Positions 1 to 13,000 of a DNA stretch of 64,000 nucleotides are shown piece by piece. The stretch's first letter is position 1. Every line of letters starts with the position of its first letter. The position numbers were made by a program, and so were the translations under genes. The notes beneath the pieces were generated by a model. That model was given only the letters and a program-made list of their open reading frames with translations. It was not told where the DNA came from and did not search any database. Location: contig JBBMOA010000014.1 in NCBI GenBank assembly GCA_037954235.1, forward strand, positions 17,818,773-17,882,772. The letters run 5' to 3'. Source of the stretch: Aulostomus chinensis (taxonomy: Eukaryota > Chordata > Actinopteri > Syngnathiformes > Aulostomidae).

Positions 1-372
1 TTATTTAAGGTTTTCCGTATTTCTACTTGTTCACACCTCTGTGCACTATAAGCAGGGTGGGCTGAGAAAAACAGAGCCACACTTGATACGCTGTAACTAC
101 ACAGACGGACCTTGCCAAACCAGGCACAGAACCATCTTCCAAAAAGAAACAGAATGAAAGAAAAATAGAGGGGAAAAAAAAAATTAGGTGTCCTGCTCAG
201 TCCTCATTTGAGTCTTGGCCCAAATGAGGGGAATACTCCCTTCATGGCATTTTTCATGAGAACATTTTTAAGCGCAAAAAAAAAAAAGAAAAAAAAAAAG
301 AGAAAAAGATTCCAGAGTTTTCCTTTATCTGCTTTGTTTCCAGAGATAAGAGGGAAACATGTCTAACTAGTT
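1..372 (-). other. ell: ELL 3' UTR (continues past the left edge)
   Basis: This is the sequence after the ELL stop, rich in A on the plus strand (A runs near 173-183 and 277-300). No complete poly(A) signal is visible. The reverse of the first bases (AAATAA) leaves open that an AATAAA spans the left edge. Confidence 0.7.
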
Positions 373-477
373 TTAAAGTTGCTGTTGATCGTAATCGGCA
401 ATAAGTCTTTTTATATGTGCCAGTTTGTTGTGTAGATATTCACAGCGGTTCTTCTCTTGGCTATAGTTGGGATTAGT
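373..477 (-). CDS. ell: ELL exon 12, C-terminus and stop
   Basis: The exon encodes TNPNYSQEKNRCEYLHNKLA then HIKRLIADYDQQQL and TAA at 375-373. The tail is a few residues shorter than human, which continues past this point. Acceptor TTGCAG|. Confidence 0.95.
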   Translation of the reverse strand, partial: TNPNYSQEKNRCEYLHNKLAHIKRLIADYDQQQL

Positions 478-3400
478 CTGCAAGGAACAGGAAACAGCAG
501 AGTCACAATGTGATCATCGACTCAGATATATGACACCCGAGGTTTTCGAAGTGTGAGGCGGGCTTCCCTGTTCGCAAAGAACAGCCTAAATGGAATCTAA
601 ATACGTGCTTAAGAAATACTGGAATTTTACTTTCCTAGAGTCATAAAAAGAAAAATGACTCAGGGCAGACTATTCTCATGGATTTGATAACCCTGAGGTT
701 GGGCTGAACAGTGTTAGAGGGGCACAGGAGTGAGTTCTAAATCCTGCAGGTAATTTAGCACTTAACATCTAGTTCTTCTGTCTCTTAGTCAAAAGGTTTT
801 CTAGCATGATATATTTTACCTTTTGTTCAACAGAGTAAAACACCGCATTTTTGTGTCCAGCGGTTGCTAACAAGTGGGTACAAACAACGTCAAGCCCAAA
901 GCAGATGAAGCGTGAAGCTCGTTGCAGGGATGCTGAAGTCATGTGTTGGGGTGTATTTGGTTCATGGCATCATGTACTGCTACCTGCTGGATTTATGCTT
1001 CAAACATCTTAGAAGCTGTGTTTCTTTGTGAGGATCATTTCATTGAAAAAAATTGGCTTTTTCGTCGAGGGAAACAACTGCGATGCTACCTTCCCGGTTA
1101 GCTTACAAAATACCTCGTCCCTGTGGCATTCTATAGTCAAGCTCAGCTAAATGCTCTATGGGCTGGAATAATTGAACTGTATTGTGATTCTATATTGGCA
1201 TCCAGAAACAAGCAACGGGAGGCCCACCAGACTTGGAAAACCCCTCACCATACCATTAGATTCAGTTGAATTGAGCGAACCTACCTTTTTTATTTGATGA
1301 TACTCTTCAAGTATCTGATTGTGGATTGTCTGTGAAATGCATAGAACAAATATCAGTAAAAAATTTATAATGAATCACACAAAAAATAAAATGGATTTCC
1401 TCAATCAAAATGGTAGCTAAAAAAAGATCTGACCCTCTACCTTGTATTTGTCTGTGCCTTGTTGGAGCTGTTTGAGCTCGTTGTCGAGCACAGTGAACTG
1501 CCGGGTGATGCCCTCTATCCGAGCATGTAGGCCCCTGTACTCAGTGTACTCTGCGTTGAAATCATTTTTATACCTTTGACGCTGTTCTGGAGAGCCGATC
1601 ACTGTGTAGTTCCTGGGAGGGAAATCAGAGAAGAAGAAGAAAGATTTTGATATGAATGTCGGTGCAGGCACTTCAATCACAAAACAATGAGAATAAAAGT
1701 GACACTTAGAAATAAAGGAGCTAAAATACTTACAACGAATAGTCTGCTACCTCAAGTGACGACGAAGGAATACTGGTACTATTGCACATTCCATTCAGAT
1801 CTGAAAGACAGTCAGAAAATGCCATGTAATTTTTGAAACAGTAACAGTAACACAAATCACTGTGCAGCTCAGTTCATGAGTTGAAGTTACTGAGGGCATA
1901 CAGCTGAACAGCAGGGGTCTCTGTTTAATCAGTGAGTCACATGAGGGCAGCAAGATTCATCAGCTACGAGCAGCAGCGATGACGAACCGCTTTTCCTCCA
2001 AATATGAAAAATGACTTATATTCAGAAAGTGTTACTTGGCTTTAAGAAAGTCACAAAGGAATTTAAACATCGACTGTGACTAATCCTCAACGTTACTGGT
2101 ATTAATCACACACACACACACACACACACACAAAAAAATCTCCAACATGCTGCCTGGTGACCCTGTACACCAGATGCACTATCAGATAAGCTCACACTGG
2201 ACTTTTTGGTGATGGGGGAAATTATGTGTGTTTGTACTGCAATATTGCCAGGATTAAAACCCGCAACTAGCCCACAGACCCGAGGGCACACCTCCAGACA
2301 CCACGTTGATATCAATATTAAGCAACACTGCTTTTTGAAGTAGGTTATTTTTAGCCATGTGCACCAGTCTGCTGGGTCCAAGCAATGTGCTTGTAGTCAT
2401 TTATTTTCTTTATAAATGTAATTCAATTATCATTTATAACACTTTCTGTATGAGAAAAGTACTGTCTACTACTACAGACTTAAACCCTGGAAAAAGAAAA
2501 TCGGTGACTCTGTCAAAACTGAATATTAAAGTAGGATTTATCGCGAGGCTGCTGCTTGTTGCAGGTTTATTTCTAGTCCTGTTTTTTTTAAATAAATATG
2601 CAAATGAAAACACGTCTGGATTGATTGGCCACTCTAAAGCTGTGGCAAACGTTCTTTTTATTTCATTTTCACAGCCTGTGCATGAAATCTCACTTGATGG
2701 CAATATTTTAGTCAGTTCATCTTTTAATAATTGATGGTTTGTCTATTAAAACTAGACTAAAATGTCCAGAGTTTAAATCTGAAAATTAAAAAGGTCGACT
2801 ACTTGGGAGTTGTACGACCATGGACCCTCTTAGTGCACACACTAACTGGGGTGATCGGTCTCGTGCCCAGGTAGATTTGTCCTCCACTGTGACTGCGGCA
2901 CCATTGGAAGAGGTGGGTTTCAGGATGGCACAAGTGCACATAACCTTGAGCAGCCTGGAATATTTTGAGCATACATATCAAGAACAAGCCAACTCTGGCA
3001 GTTGGAGCATGAAAATTGTCCGGGTACACAAGGAGAGATTTTGTGGCTTGTTGGCATGGTAATATTTTATGTCTCTTGCCAGTCATTCCATCACTCGTTG
3101 TGAAACCAGGCAGCAAGCCTGCACTTTTGGGTGCAAACCTGTCACATATCAGTACTATCAGTGTGTATAAAAGTTTATTACATAAATCATGACCTGTCCC
3201 CCCCCAAAAACAGTAGCTGCTAATGTATGTAGGCCTTGTGTAATGTTAGCACAGGCCAGCAGGTGATTAGGGAGTGTTGTGCTGGCCAAATGCAGGTCAA
3301 CCAGGAACAATAAAAGTGTAGCCTTTCTTTCAGGTCTGACTGACAAAATGTAAACTACACTGATGCCAGAGCTCTGGCATTCAATGTTTGTGTTGCTCTT

Positions 3401-5790
3401 CCAGACTGGAAAACCCTCTCACCTGTGCTTTTGTGTGGAATACTGTTGCTTTTGAGGTTTCTGGGGCTCAGCTCGCAGGCTTTGTTGGGCTCAGGCACAC
3501 GCTCCTCACGACTCGCTTTCCCTTTCGTTCGCTCTTTAACCCTCTCCCTGTCTTTGGTCTTCTCCTTGTCTTTATGCTTTTTTGACTTCTTCTTGGACTT
3601 GCTGTTGTTGCAGGTGGAAGGACTCTTGTCACGAGGGCCATCCGGGCCGGTGTGTCCAGGGGACGAGGTGCTGATGCTGGGCACGTTGAGCATTGTTGGC
3701 CCAGAAGACAGCGAGGGAGGCTGACTGAGCCTCTCAGACAACGTTGTTTCCTGAGAGTCACAGTCTCGCCCGTTGTGGCTCGAGTCATTGCTGACGTCTG
3801 ACAGTGCTTCGAAAGGACGCAGGATGTCCAGAACAGGGAGCTGCTGGGAGCTGGAGGTCATGCTGCTGTCTGACAGAGAAACAGCAACTCCTGCCTGCGC
3901 TCCAACTGCCTCTCCTCTCCCATTGGAAGAACTGAGCTTTCCATTGACTGGGTTGGTTGCAGCTTTGCTGGCAAGGTGTGATATCCTGGGCTTCTTGTTG
4001 ACAAGAGGGTCGATGAAGTCAGCTGCCGGCCGTTTCTACAAGAAAAAAAAGACATTTTTAACCTCGGATATCAAATACTTAATACACGTATCACATCTAA
4101 TATCAAAGGTTCTTTACAATTTCAATGTGTGAGCAGTGGAGAGGGATCATGATGACCAGAAAGAAAGAGAAAGATAGAAACAAACTGAGATTGTGAGATT
4201 TATATTTTTTAAGAAGAACTGAAATTATAATGACATGTCACCTCTTCAGAATACTGCCATCACATAACAGCTCAAACTTCAGTCTTTGGGAGTGGCTGAC
4301 CAAAATGCGTGTGGCGGACTTTTGGGCTCTGGAACAACAGCCAGCCAAGTGAGGAGCTGTTTGTACGCAAATGTACACTGAACATGCAAAAATCTGCCAA
4401 GTGGACGTAACAACTTCAGTGACAGGACGGAGGAACACTTTTTATATTTTGTTTTTTTACATCTAAAATTTGAAAGCAGGAATGGAACTGAACTGAAAGA
4501 TGAAAATGTCAAAATATTCTCTAGACTGTGTGTAGCTGTACCCTGACATTCTTACACCACTGGCTGAGCCTCCCCTCGCATAAGGGAGGTTTACACACAA
4601 CTCTACCTGCTGCCTTCTTTTTTTGTACCACTGATGGAAAACAGAACTGTAGGAACTGTTTTCTTGAGTGTTTGTATAATGTGTTTACAGAGAACAGGAG
4701 GGGAGGGGGGGGGGGCACAGAGAGGGTGTCTGAGGTGAGAAGAACCTGAGATGAAGGCGCTATTAATAAAACAGCTCCTCCTCCCGCTACCTAATGGAAG
4801 AGTAAACAATGGCCACACTCCTGAGTTGCTCCAGCCTGACTGAGAAGCAGGACAAGTATGAAAAAAGAAGAAATGGTGATGAGGAGTTAAGCAAAAATAG
4901 ACTCATATATTTTTAGCACTCATGCAAACAATATGTTAAAAGCATCTTTACAGGTGCCAAATATCCGTGGGTAATACTAAGCTGAAGAAGAAAAAATACC
5001 TTTGGAAATAATGGAAAATAAACCCCAAAAAAAGAGAGCCATAGAATTTCTCAAAAACCTACCAAACAGGTTTCACATATAGCACCAGATAGGGGACTTT
5101 ACCTTCAACATCCGGGGGAAAATGTGGCTATCTAAAAGTTCTGCCACATTTTATGAACAGGAATAGCATGGTGTACTGTATAGAAAGACTGTGAAGCTCA
5201 CCTGAGATGGTGAGCTGCTGGCAAGCTCTTTGGGCGGGCTCTCTGGTGGAGGGGCGGAGCTGTTCTGGCACAGCTTTCTGTGAAGAAACACCAACACACA
5301 TAATATTTTTTCCACATAATAGATTTTTCACGAGATTGAGGTTACATAAAATTTCAAGAGAAAGGATGTAGGTAGCAACTACATTAGATGACTCTTCCTG
5401 TGTTCATGCTGATGACCTGTTTAACCAGAGACAAGACATCACCATCATGGCTTTGCAGCAATGTTTGTTCTTAAACTCAGAAATGACAGATTTAGATATA
5501 GAATTAAATAGCTGTTATTTCTTCAGTGACCAGGTAATTCAAGCTAATCCTGAGGATGTTGAATACAAGACAGAACTGTTGCTATGTGAAGTTGAGTGGG
5601 TAGTCACGACAGCTGAGCAAAGGAGGAACTACTTGACTACTTGTCAGAGCAGCAGAATGTAAACACACACACACTTCAATCATTGAATCTGTTAACAGGT
5701 TCTTTACATAATATCAACGCTATAATTAGTCATAATTTTTTGATGAAACATTTCAAACAATCTTGCCATTTTAGATGAATGTACAGATAC

Positions 5791-5824
<34 letters not shown>

Positions 5825-8800
5825 GAGAGAATTCTCCTCAGTGACAAAGAGACAAGAAAAATTGTGTCATTTGGCCCATGGGTGGTGTTATCAGGTCATC
5901 CACCCACTACAAGTTGACTTCATGGTTATTTATTGGGATCAGGGATATACTGTATTAATTAAAAAAAGGAGTATCCATTGTGACATCATGGTATTGGTAT
6001 ATGTCTATATACAGTATTTGCTCTGTAAATAACTGCTATTACCACGTTTCATTATTTTCTTTTTTAATGTAGCCCTTTAACACAAACCAAAATAATCTCT
6101 GCTCCCATCTTGGGTTCCTCAGTTTCAGCTTCACTGTCCTCTTCCATGTCTGGCCAAATCTGCAAGGCAGCAGGACTGGCAAAATCATGAGATGAGATCA
6201 TGAGAATTCAGCCTCTAGTTTGTCCAACAGTGGGAGGTAATGCCAGCCTCCACCATTACACAGTATTCACTGTCATACCTCCCAACCGCAGTAAAGACTA
6301 AAAGGTTGAGTCAATCTACACAGCTCCTGATTTAATCTGCCCATCTAACATAAACCCTGATAAACAAGGTAAATAAACAAGCTAAAATGGCAGGCAGTTT
6401 TTTGTTGTTGTAGTAACATAACAAACTCAGTGCTCATTATGAATTACTATGAATTAATTATTTAAGCAGATTTACACTCTCCAAGCCAGAACAGACAGTT
6501 CTCACTCTGGTTCAATGCGTCACTGATGCACTGAACATACGAAGCTGCACCTTACAAACATGATATTTTGTTCTCAAGTGGAACACAGCTGATGACATTA
6601 TCAGCAGGGGGCAGTTGGGTACATGAGACTCCAAATGTTGTGCCCCACCCCAGTTGAATCAGGGCGTGTGTGTGTGTGTGTGTGTGTGTGGGGGGGGGGG
6701 GGCAGGTCTGTGCATGGTGGGGACAGTCAGATACACAGGCAGGAGTTACAAGTGAGAAAGCAGTGGACAGATATGGCTGAACCTTGGACAAGTGCCACCT
6801 CACACTCAGATCAGCATGTGCTGGAACGCGTTGCGTCATGCGCGTACCAGTTATGTTGTATGAGCTGGGAGGCACTGCTTGTTACTCAGCTGATAAACTG
6901 AAGATAAGCTCTCAACTTACAGTAACAATCAGTGTGTGTGCGGCAGGCATACACACTGAACAGAATATGACACAAAAAATGCAATACAACGGTTCAATCT
7001 CTTCATTAACACCTAATTTTGAATTGTTGCTTACACTGTAGTTAGTGTTGGATTATATTGACAAAATTACACAACAACACAAAACGCAGAATTGAACTGG
7101 GTCAACACATAAACACTGGGCCTCATTCACAAACCGTTTAAAAGAAAATTTGTTTTTAAAACATTTATTCCCATTTTTCAGAAAGACTCTTAAATTAGTC
7201 AATGTTTACTTATTTGGGATTAGTCCTTAGGCCGGAATACAATACACACTCAAGGGTGTGCATGTTTGTGCAATATAATATATGATTACTCTTCGGTTCT
7301 GTAATTTTTTTTTATTTTTTTAAATTTTTTTTTACATCAAAAGATTTAAATTATACCCATTTTTTAAAAATCATTTATCTATTTAAAGTCTTTTCCTCTC
7401 CAGTGATCAGGGCCTAGAGAAGCAAGTTCAACCACCGTGGGTCATGAGATCAAACCAATTTATTACTTAAATTTTGCGCACTTATCTGGATGCAAAGTTT
7501 GTCAAATGTCAGTTAAAGTATCTCAGGCACTTTTTCATTATTTTGCATTCACTATGGACAAGAAATGGAACAATATATCAATAGCAATATATCATGAGCC
7601 TCTCTCTTGCAACACAGTATCAACACACTAGCATGAAATTGATGACTTTCAGCAGTTACACAGATAGCATGATGTTGTAGAGGAAATGTCTGGCGATAAA
7701 TTGATTACTGAGGAATTGCTGGAATGTTATACTACTGTTATTGTGGGCAACATGTTTGTTGACTTCCTGCTGTAGCCCCTCTCCCTCGGTGCTGAAGATT
7801 TTCTTACATTTACAGTCTGTGCTCTGCTGTTTTTGGATCATGGATCTAGATCACCTCGGATGTCTCGTGCTCTGGCAATGATGAGGAGAATGTGATCCAT
7901 CAATAATCACAACACAAGTGTGAGCAACTCTTCAACTTAAGAATATTTTCATGAATCTGATGTGGACATGTATTAGGACCGTTTTTTTTTTTTTTAAGAT
8001 ACTGGCGAATGAGACCGAACGTCAGGAGCAGTTTCAGTAAAAGCTTGAGATTTCAGGGAAAGACATATTGGTGACAGGGCCATTGCACTACATTACATAA
8101 CACCACACAAGTGTTCTTCCAGTCACTCGGTAACTCCAGAAGGTAAAACTAAGCTTCTCATGAAGAGTAGGAATCATTCTTGAGTTCACAACATAAACAG
8201 CAACTGAGCACTGAACATTACTGGCTGGTCTATATATAGCTAGCTGGGAGCTTGCTTTCCCTTAGTGTCCCAGATCCTGAAAAACCATATTTTTCCACTG
8301 AGACGGCAGCCAACAGCTCGTGCTGTCAATAAAAATAATTCGGCTGAGAACACAGATCTCTCAGGGGAAACGGTGAAGACACCTGACATTCTAACAAATG
8401 CAGTAGCTCGGTTTCACACACTTACATTATTTAATGAATCGCAGCGTCAATTATTGAAACTGTGATTTAATTTTTCATGTCCTAAGACATAAATGTTGCA
8501 CACAGACAGGTTAATTCCTTTACAAAATCATCAAGAATCTGCATTGGGGTGATGCAATAATATTTGTAACTACAGAAGTCACTTCCTTAAGAAACTGCAG
8601 AGGGAATGCTGAGAGCTGGAGAGCCCTAAAAGCTGAAGCATCACTGAAAAGCTTGAAAAGCTGAATATAGTGAATATTTTATGAAATATCAGGAACAAAT
8701 GAAGTTGTATTGAAAAAGCTGAAGCCACACTGCAATGCTTTCTTTAAATGGTGAATAATGTGAATATGGTATGAAATATTTCTACAAAATTGTTGAAGTT

Positions 8801-10044
8801 TTGAACGAGACCAAAACACTGTCAGTCAGGAGTGCACCTATCCTGGCAGTGTCCACATCGTTGCTAACAACTTCAATCATGCATGCCTAAAAATCATTCA
8901 CGGCAACTTTGTTCAGCACCTTAACTGTGCGACTAGGGGTGCATGCCTACAGAGCCGTACCTCTGCCATACTTTGGGCTATCAGAACACCTCTCTTTGCT
9001 CATGACACCAGCCTACACTCCCCTCAGGGGGCAAGCAAAGTCAAACAGGTAGGCTAAGATCTGGTCAGAGGATGCACTGGCTCAGCTGCAGGACTGTTTC
9101 GAGCAGACACTATGGGATGTTTTTGAACAAAGGGACTTCAGTGCATACAGTGTTGCCATGGAGAGACACATCCAGCAGTTTCCTAACCAGAAAACCTGGA
9201 TGACAAGTGAGGTCCAGACCCTCCTCAGCAGTTGCAACACTACCTTCCAATCTGGGGACATAACAAGAGGAACCCATTCTCCCTACAGGGCTGAGATCCA
9301 GCGAATGACAGAGTGGAGTTCGGTGAACAACCTTTCACTGAACACCACAAAGACCGAAGAAATGATAAGTCGATTTCAGGTGGGAGCAGGGCACTGAACC
9401 TGCAACCATCTACATAAATGGGGACTGTGTAGAGAGCGTGCACACCTTCAAATTCCTGGGCACTCTCACCTCCAAGGACCTCTCTTGGGTGGCCAGCAGC
9501 AATGCAATTATGATTCAGATATTGCTGATTCTATGATATTTTAATATTGCCAAGTTAGCCCGATGTAAACACATGAGCATGCTAACAGCAGCAGCTAGCT
9601 TGACACTTGCTATCATGTCGCAAAGCCACCATGCTAGCACCACTACAAGACACGTCCAATGAGGTTGTTGCTGCCCTTAGTATCACTTCATGTGTGACTA
9701 CTCTTAAATTGCCAGCGGGATGTCCAAAAGGCATTCCTGCGATCTCATAATCATAATGTCCTCTAATATAGCGTGGCTTGTAAAGAGTTAAAAGAATAGA
9801 ATAGAATAGAATAGAATGCCTTTATTGTCATTATACCAGGTACAATGAGATGCAACGCTGCTCCTTAGGGTGTGCACATATAGATAGAAAATATACATAG
9901 ACACATATTTACGCTACTATACCTACTATAGGACTAATTCTGACATAACTGTACATAGACTCAGCAAAGACATAAGGACTTATACTTATACATAAGACAT
10001 ATACATAGACTGTACAACTGTAAACAGGCTTGTGCAAGTCCCAC

Positions 10045-10082
<38 letters not shown>

Positions 10083-13000
10083 AATTCCTCACTGGGGACA
10101 CAGATGAAATCGAATGGAAGTGGAAGTCGTCAATATAAAGTCTCAACTGCCTGTTTTTAATGGGCTTCACTGATGATATGAGTGGCAGCTGTTATGTTGC
10201 TATGGTTACTCCCGCTAAATCAGCTCTCAGTCAGTCAGTCAGGCGGCAGCCACAAAGACACAGCACTTCTAATATCACACTGAAACCAATGGGGAGAAAC
10301 CCTCGTTTCAAAACTGTATGGGCCGAAATTTTGGTACTGCTGTGATGAGGGAAGCGTTGTTGAAAAAGGGCATGAGTCATTTTTTGTAGACTCCAGGATA
10401 TCGAAAATCGGATGAAAAAAAGGACTAGCTGTCCTCTTAAAAATCCATCTCTGTGTTAATATGGGAGTCAGTGGAGATGAGGGTGGATTTTGTTGGTGGC
10501 TGCTGACACTCGAAGGGTCTCTGCTGAAACATGGGACACTCTTGAAAGCAGATAGAGGGATTGGAGCAATGAAGAGAATTAATTAATAAACCTTATTTAC
10601 AGCTGGTGTCTTGCTACACAAGTTTGCCAAGCCATAAATCCACCCCTCCAAGAAACCTTTATATATCACGATAAATCCAACTGTAGCTGTACCCCAAAGC
10701 AATTTTATCAGGAATATCATATCTACTGAAGTAAAAATACAATTTAGAAATCAGCTCATGAATTTTAGCTTCAATGCCAAAAACACAGAATAAACTCACA
10801 TGACCGTGATTCAAAGAAACACATATGAAGTAGATGAACTGACTATTTGGTGAATAGACGGTAAAAACGACAAAACACAATGCAGAAAAAATTCTCAGCA
10901 GCTCTATAGTCATCACTGATGAGGAATACCAAGTTTTTTTCTCCGCAAATTATACCATTCTAAACTATTGTGACAGGTGTATGAAGTGAATGTCATGATC
11001 ATCTCAAACCTACCGAAAGAGGATTCTTTTGAGAAGCTGCTGGTCTCCCTCTGTGTATCCAGGCCAGTCCTTATGAACTTCCTTATATAAAAAGTCCTTC
11101 AATGTGAGGGTGTTATCTTTTCCATTAAGGTTGGACACCTGGGAAATGAAAAAGAGCCACCAGTGAGTCTACTAGCCTCTGCAGCGTGAGATAATCAGAG
11201 GGAATAAGTGCACTGTGAGGTCTAAGTGAGTGACTCAAAGTCTATATACTGTATGAAGACAAGTGTGCATGTGTGACCTGTTGCAGGTGGCTGTCCAGGG
11301 AGTCCTTGTCTACTGGTGAGAGGCCATCTTTCTGCAACCTCAGGATAAGCTCAGGCTTCTTGTAAGGCTTGAGGGCCAGCAGGTGTATGAGGCGCTCTCG
11401 GAGCGGCCTGTGCTGAGCCGTGCCTTTCTTGACCGTACTGCTGGAGATGATGACAGGCCGAGATGTTCTCCGTAAGGGGGCGATATCTGAGAGAGCAGGT
11501 GCTGGTTTCCGGATCTGGACCCTCTTGCCTTAAGTGTGGGGTAGGCAGATTTCAATGTGAAATAGATTCTGGGTTAACATTTTTTTGCGAGATGGGCCAA
11601 AAATACAGGACAAAAAAACGAATAAATGAAAGAGGAAGACAAAGCCCCCTAACATGGGGCATGAGGGGCCAACGAACGTTTTAATGAGTATGAAAATGAT
11701 GGGAATCACATGCTATGGCCTTCGCCGTCAGCCGAGATCTCAACCCCACTCAACACACAGGGGAGATTTTTGAGAGACTCACAGAAAAAAAGTCCTCAAC
11801 TGACAGTCGGGCTAACAGCCAGCGCTTTGTTTTGTTAACCTTCTGAGATCATCAGGATTGTATGAAATCACAAACATAATGCCGCCTCTAGAGTACCATG
11901 ACTCCAAAAATTGCTTGAGCTTTTTTTCCCCCTGTTAATATAACGTCAAGAAATTTCAGCCAACATCATTCACCTCTGACTGATAATGGGCGTGAGAACT
12001 GACTGATGATGCCCAAAGGGTGCATCGTGCGCTGATCCTTACCTCCCACTGCAAACGCGCGCTGAGCTATTAAACCCCTCCCTGTCTCTCTCCAGGTGAT
12101 TCAGATGAATCTTACTTTGCCTCCTACTGAGCCTTTAACTATGTTTGCTTCCAAGGCACACATGGACTAAACATTTTTGACTCATGGCTGAATAGTGACT
12201 GGGCTTACGCTAGATTCCTTTCTTTGCAGGCAATGAGGCACGGTCGCAGTGATTTTCCACTGCAACTCAACACACTGCCATCTTTTCAGAGAGTGAAACA
12301 AAAAAGTCAGGAGGTTCATGTGGTATGCCTAGAGACATTTGCGCCTCTGTGTGTTTAAACTAAATTCATAGGATTATGGAGAAAGAGGATTACTATGTAC
12401 GCGTTATATCCTTGACCACTAAGAAACAAACCACCGTCAAATTCAATAAAGCCCTGGTTTAAGACTTGGAATGCTGGCAGGATGCTGGCCCACTGCCACA
12501 CACCAAAATAATCTGTCTGGTCCTATGTGAACCATTGCCAGCAGAGAAAGACAACAACATGATGGGCCATTTGTGATTTTGCAAGATTACGGAAATGGAT
12601 TCATCTTCTGTGTGACTGTAAAATGCCAACGCAGGAGCCTAAGTTTCAAGGCCACCATAACAGGTGCTGATTCATTTTTCTGAACTCCAATTGGTAATTC
12701 ACAGGAAGGGATCGGTGCATTAGTGTTGATGCCACAGCTCCTCACCTACGTATCGACCCCCTGGCTTGATGACAATGGCACTCCTACTACGCGTCTCCTC
12801 CTCAACCTGGGCCATGCTTTCCCTGGCCTTCTGGTAGGAGTCGTCTGTGGCACATACTGTAATCTTGTCCTGGATCCCGCCCAAACAATCCAGCTGAATA
12901 CTTCCTTCACTGCCAAAACAAAGAGGAGACAGTGAGAGAGGAAGACAAGGGTGGAGTGACTGAAAGCTTCAAGAGGAAAAGGAGAGAGAAAAAAAAGACA

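Larger units (their letters stand above)
5278..11013 (-). other. ell: ELL intron 6
   Basis: This 5.7-kb intron holds a GA tract (5791), a GT plus G tract (6666), a deleted LINE relic (about 8840-9495), a GAATA-tailed interspersed repeat (9793) and a GT tract (10049). Nothing gene-like was found in 6700-8800 or 10350-11000. Confidence 0.8.

Noticed and set aside
2357..2734. 125-codon plus-strand frame with a hydrophobic stretch in ELL intron 8.
   Set aside because: Low-complexity composition, no homology that I recognise, and it overlaps ordinary intronic AT-rich sequence.
2799..3116. Overlapping open frames on both strands in ELL intron 8.
   Set aside because: Neither strand shows a known motif, and no splice partner or conserved phase links them to ELL exons.
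3355..3422. Extension of the ELL exon 8 frame to a stop at 3355.
   Set aside because: A strong donor at 3423-3422 joins in phase to exon 9, which is conserved. The extension would only appear if the intron were retained.
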